A stretch of DNA of 64,000 nt from Puniceibacterium confluentis (GTDB taxonomy: Bacteria; Pseudomonadota; Alphaproteobacteria; Rhodobacterales; Rhodobacteraceae). Each line of letters begins with the position of its first letter. Position 1 is the first letter of the stretch. The position numbers were made by a program, and so were the translations under genes. Location of the stretch: assembly GCF_007923445.1 (NCBI RefSeq), contig NZ_VOJI01000008.1, positions 62,001 to 126,000 of the forward strand, written 5' to 3'. This document shows positions 62,154 to 64,000 of this stretch, piece after piece. The notes under the pieces were generated by a model. It worked only from the letters and a program-made list of their open reading frames with translations, had not been told where the DNA came from and did no database searches.

Positions 62154-63206
62154 TTGCTTGACCAGCCTGCCTTCCGCGCCGAGCTTTCCGCGCACTATGA
62201 TCTCGCGCCGTCGACCGCTCTGGCGCAAAGCATGTCAGACGCCTACGCCCGGATGTCACGGGTTGTCTCGCCCCCGGATTTTGCCGTTCACGCGCCGTAT
62301 ATCGCGGCGATCAACCGGCTCAAGGTAGAGCGCAACGCGGTGATCCTCGCCCACAACTACATGACGCCGGAAATCTATCATGGGGTCGCGGATGTTGTCG
62401 GTGACAGCCTGCAACTGGCAATCAAGGCGACCGAGGTCGAGGCCGATGTGATCGTGCAATGCGGCGTGCACTTCATGGCCGAGACCTCGAAGATCCTGAA
62501 TCCCGCCAAGACGGTGCTGATTCCCGACATGGAGGCCGGCTGTTCGCTGGCGGAAAGCATCACCGCAGAGGGCGTGGCCGAAATGCGTCGCCGCTACCCC
62601 GGTGCGCCCGTGGTGACCTATGTCAACACCACGGCCGAGGTCAAAGCCGCTTCGGACATCTGCTGCACCTCGTCCAACGCGGCGCAGATCGTCGCCGCGA
62701 TCGAGGGCGACACGGTGATCATGACGCCCGACAAGTATCTGGCGCAGAACGTCGCCAAACAGGTCCCTCACAAGCGTATCGTCTGGTGGGACGGTGCCTG
62801 CATCGTGCACGAACGCTTCACGGCACAGGATCTGCGGGATTTCCGCGACTGGAACCCCGACACCCGCATCATCGCCCATCCCGAATGCCCGCCCGACGTG
62901 GTGGCCGAGGCAGACTTCAGCGGCTCGACCAGCGGCATCATCGACTATGTCACCCGCGAACGGCCGGGCAAGGCCATGCTGGTGACCGAATGTTCGATGG
63001 CGTCCAACATTGCCGACGAACTGCCGGATATCGACTTTGTCGGACCCTGCAACATGTGCCCCTACATGAAGAAGATCACCCTGGAAAAGATCCTCTGGTC
63101 GCTGCACACCATGCAGGGTGCCGTCGAGGTTGACGCCGCGGTGGCCGCCCGGGCGCGTATCGCGGTCGAGCGGATGATCGACATGTCCCGCCGTCTGGCG
63201 GCCTGA
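62154..63206 (+). CDS. nadA: Quinolinate synthase NadA
   Basis: 350 residues from a TTG start with AGAGG ten bases before it; no in-frame ATG gives a plausible N-terminus. It has [20 protein letters not shown] near 60, [30 protein letters not shown] and [11 protein letters not shown], which supply the three cysteines for the [4Fe-4S] cluster. It condenses iminoaspartate with dihydroxyacetone phosphate. nadB follows after seven bases. Confidence 0.93.
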   Translation: MLDQPAFRAELSAHYDLAPSTALAQSMSDAYARMSRVVSPPDFAVHAPYIAAINRLKVERNAVILAHNYMTPEIYHGVADVVGDSLQLAIKATEVEADVIVQCGVHFMAETSKILNPAKTVLIPDMEAGCSLAESITAEGVAEMRRRYPGAPVVTYVNTTAEVKAASDICCTSSNAAQIVAAIEGDTVIMTPDKYLAQNVAKQVPHKRIVWWDGACIVHERFTAQDLRDFRDWNPDTRIIAHPECPPDVVAEADFSGSTSGIIDYVTRERPGKAMLVTECSMASNIADELPDIDFVGPCNMCPYMKKITLEKILWSLHTMQGAVEVDAAVAARARIAVERMIDMSRRLAA

Positions 63207-63213
63207 GACCGCC

Positions 63214-64000
63214 ATGCAGGAACTGGCCACCGAACGTGTCGTCATTGTCGGCGCGGGGCTGGGGGCGCTGTATGCTGCACTCAGGCTGTCACCCCGCCCG
63301 GTGCTGGTGATTTCGCCCGAAGCGCTGGGAACCGGCGCAAGTTCGGCCTGGGCGCAGGGTGGCGTGGCCGCTGCCATGGATCCGGCCGACAGCGCCGAGG
63401 CCCACGCCGCCGACACCGTCCGCGCCGGGGCGGGCACTGTTGATGCCGATGTGGCGCGGGCGGTTGCCGCCGAGGCGCGGGCGCATGTCCTGGACCTCAC
63501 CGACCTTGGCACCTGTTTTGACCGGGCCGATGACGGCGCATATGTGATGTCACGCGAGGCGGCGCACAGCTTTGCCCGTGTGGTCCGTGTCAAGGGTGAT
63601 CAGGCCGGGGCCGAGATCATGCGGGCGCTGATCGCCGAAGTGCGCCGCACGCCGTCGATCCAGGTGCTGGACGGTGTGATCGCGACCGGACTTGCGGTGC
63701 ACGCGGGCGGGGTGCAGGGGGTCGAGGTGTCGCTGTCCCGGCCGGGCGGCTCCGTGCCCTGTCTGATCCGCTGTCCGGCAGTCCTGCTGGCGGGGGGCGG
63801 TTCGGGCGGGCTTTTTGCACAGACCACCAACCCGTCGCGCATCCGCGGACAGGTGATCGGGCTGGCGGCGCGGGCCGGCGCCGTCATCGCCGACGCCGAG
63901 TTCGTCCAGTTCCACCCGACCGCGATCGCCACCGGGGCCGACCCCGCGCCGTTGGCGACCGAAGCGTTGCGCGGCGCGGGGGCGACGCTGATCAATGCCG
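63214..64000 (+). CDS. nadB: L-aspartate oxidase NadB, 3' end outside window
   Basis: 262 codons are visible. It has the FAD site VVIVGAGLGALYAALRLS near residue 10, ASSAWAQGGVAAAMDPADS, and EFVQFHPTAIA near 230, diagnostic of the NadB/SdhA flavoprotein family. It oxidises L-aspartate to iminoaspartate for NadA. Truncated by the window. Confidence 0.92.
   Translation, partial: MQELATERVVIVGAGLGALYAALRLSPRPVLVISPEALGTGASSAWAQGGVAAAMDPADSAEAHAADTVRAGAGTVDADVARAVAAEARAHVLDLTDLGTCFDRADDGAYVMSREAAHSFARVVRVKGDQAGAEIMRALIAEVRRTPSIQVLDGVIATGLAVHAGGVQGVEVSLSRPGGSVPCLIRCPAVLLAGGGSGGLFAQTTNPSRIRGQVIGLAARAGAVIADAEFVQFHPTAIATGADPAPLATEALRGAGATLINA

Overview
The window reads as chromosome from a high-GC alphaproteobacterium, most likely Rhodobacterales (Roseobacter/Rhodobacter group). 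The reasons are a GC-rich codon bias strong enough to open long antisense frames under most genes, the density of TRAP and tripartite tricarboxylate (TTT) transporters, the many FCD-type GntR and LysR regulators, and a DUF1127 mini-protein. This is inference from gene content; there is no rRNA to confirm it. I saw no tRNA, rRNA, insertion sequence, prophage or CRISPR array.

Layout. 1-4431 (-) is the N-terminal 1477 codons of a giant secreted repeat protein (GEVED, SdrD-B-like and DUF11-like modules) that runs off the left edge. 4958-11026 holds a lactonase-type amidohydrolase, a Pht5-like protein, a tandem-HTH LysR regulator and a TctABC transporter. 11493-19076 is a tight operon: isocitrate-lyase-family lyase, SDR, TRAP QM and P, FAD dehydrogenase, HpaI aldolase, followed by a GntR gene. 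19249-21383 is a GalB-like hydratase divergent from a second tandem-HTH LysR. 22079-28225 holds malonyl-CoA synthetase with a GntR gene, divergent from CoA transferase, crotonase, thioesterase and a class V PLP enzyme. 28222-35125 holds an Ldh-family dehydrogenase, TctCBA, a GntR gene, an SDR lacking its catalytic Ser and Tyr, and a 6PGDH-like enzyme. 35115-45736 is a tricarballylate/citrate-like island: GntR, TcuA, TcuB and an oxaloacetate-decarboxylase-like lyase, divergent from TctC, a fused TctA-TctB, PrpF and a TPP enzyme. 45763-47534 is LysR/TauE. 47707-54777 is TRAP plus PdxA2, RhmD-like dehydratase, DapA-family aldolase and LysR. 54975-61949 is a quinate/shikimate catabolic cluster: TetR, AroE-like, QuiC1, TRAP PQM and a type II dehydroquinase. 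62154-64000 is nadA and the start of nadB.

How the genes work together. Six complete tripartite organic-acid importers (three TTT, three TRAP) lie in 64 kb. Most are joined to their own enzymes and a regulator, so the region looks like a row of separate uptake-and-degradation modules for carboxylic, sugar and aromatic-precursor acids. The best defined is the quinate/shikimate module, which should deliver protocatechuate. LigI-like, GalB-like and PrpF/GalD-like enzymes scattered through the window hint at 4-oxalomesaconate chemistry, but no ring-cleavage dioxygenase is present here.

Notable signals are: two LysR proteins with tandem N-terminal HTH domains; a TctA-TctB fusion; a crotonase lacking both catalytic glutamates next to a malonyl-CoA synthetase that has no MatA; an SDR without Ser/Tyr; strong palindromic operator candidates at 11459, 33130, 39165 and 55718-55765; and a hairpin directly after all six solute-binding-protein genes.
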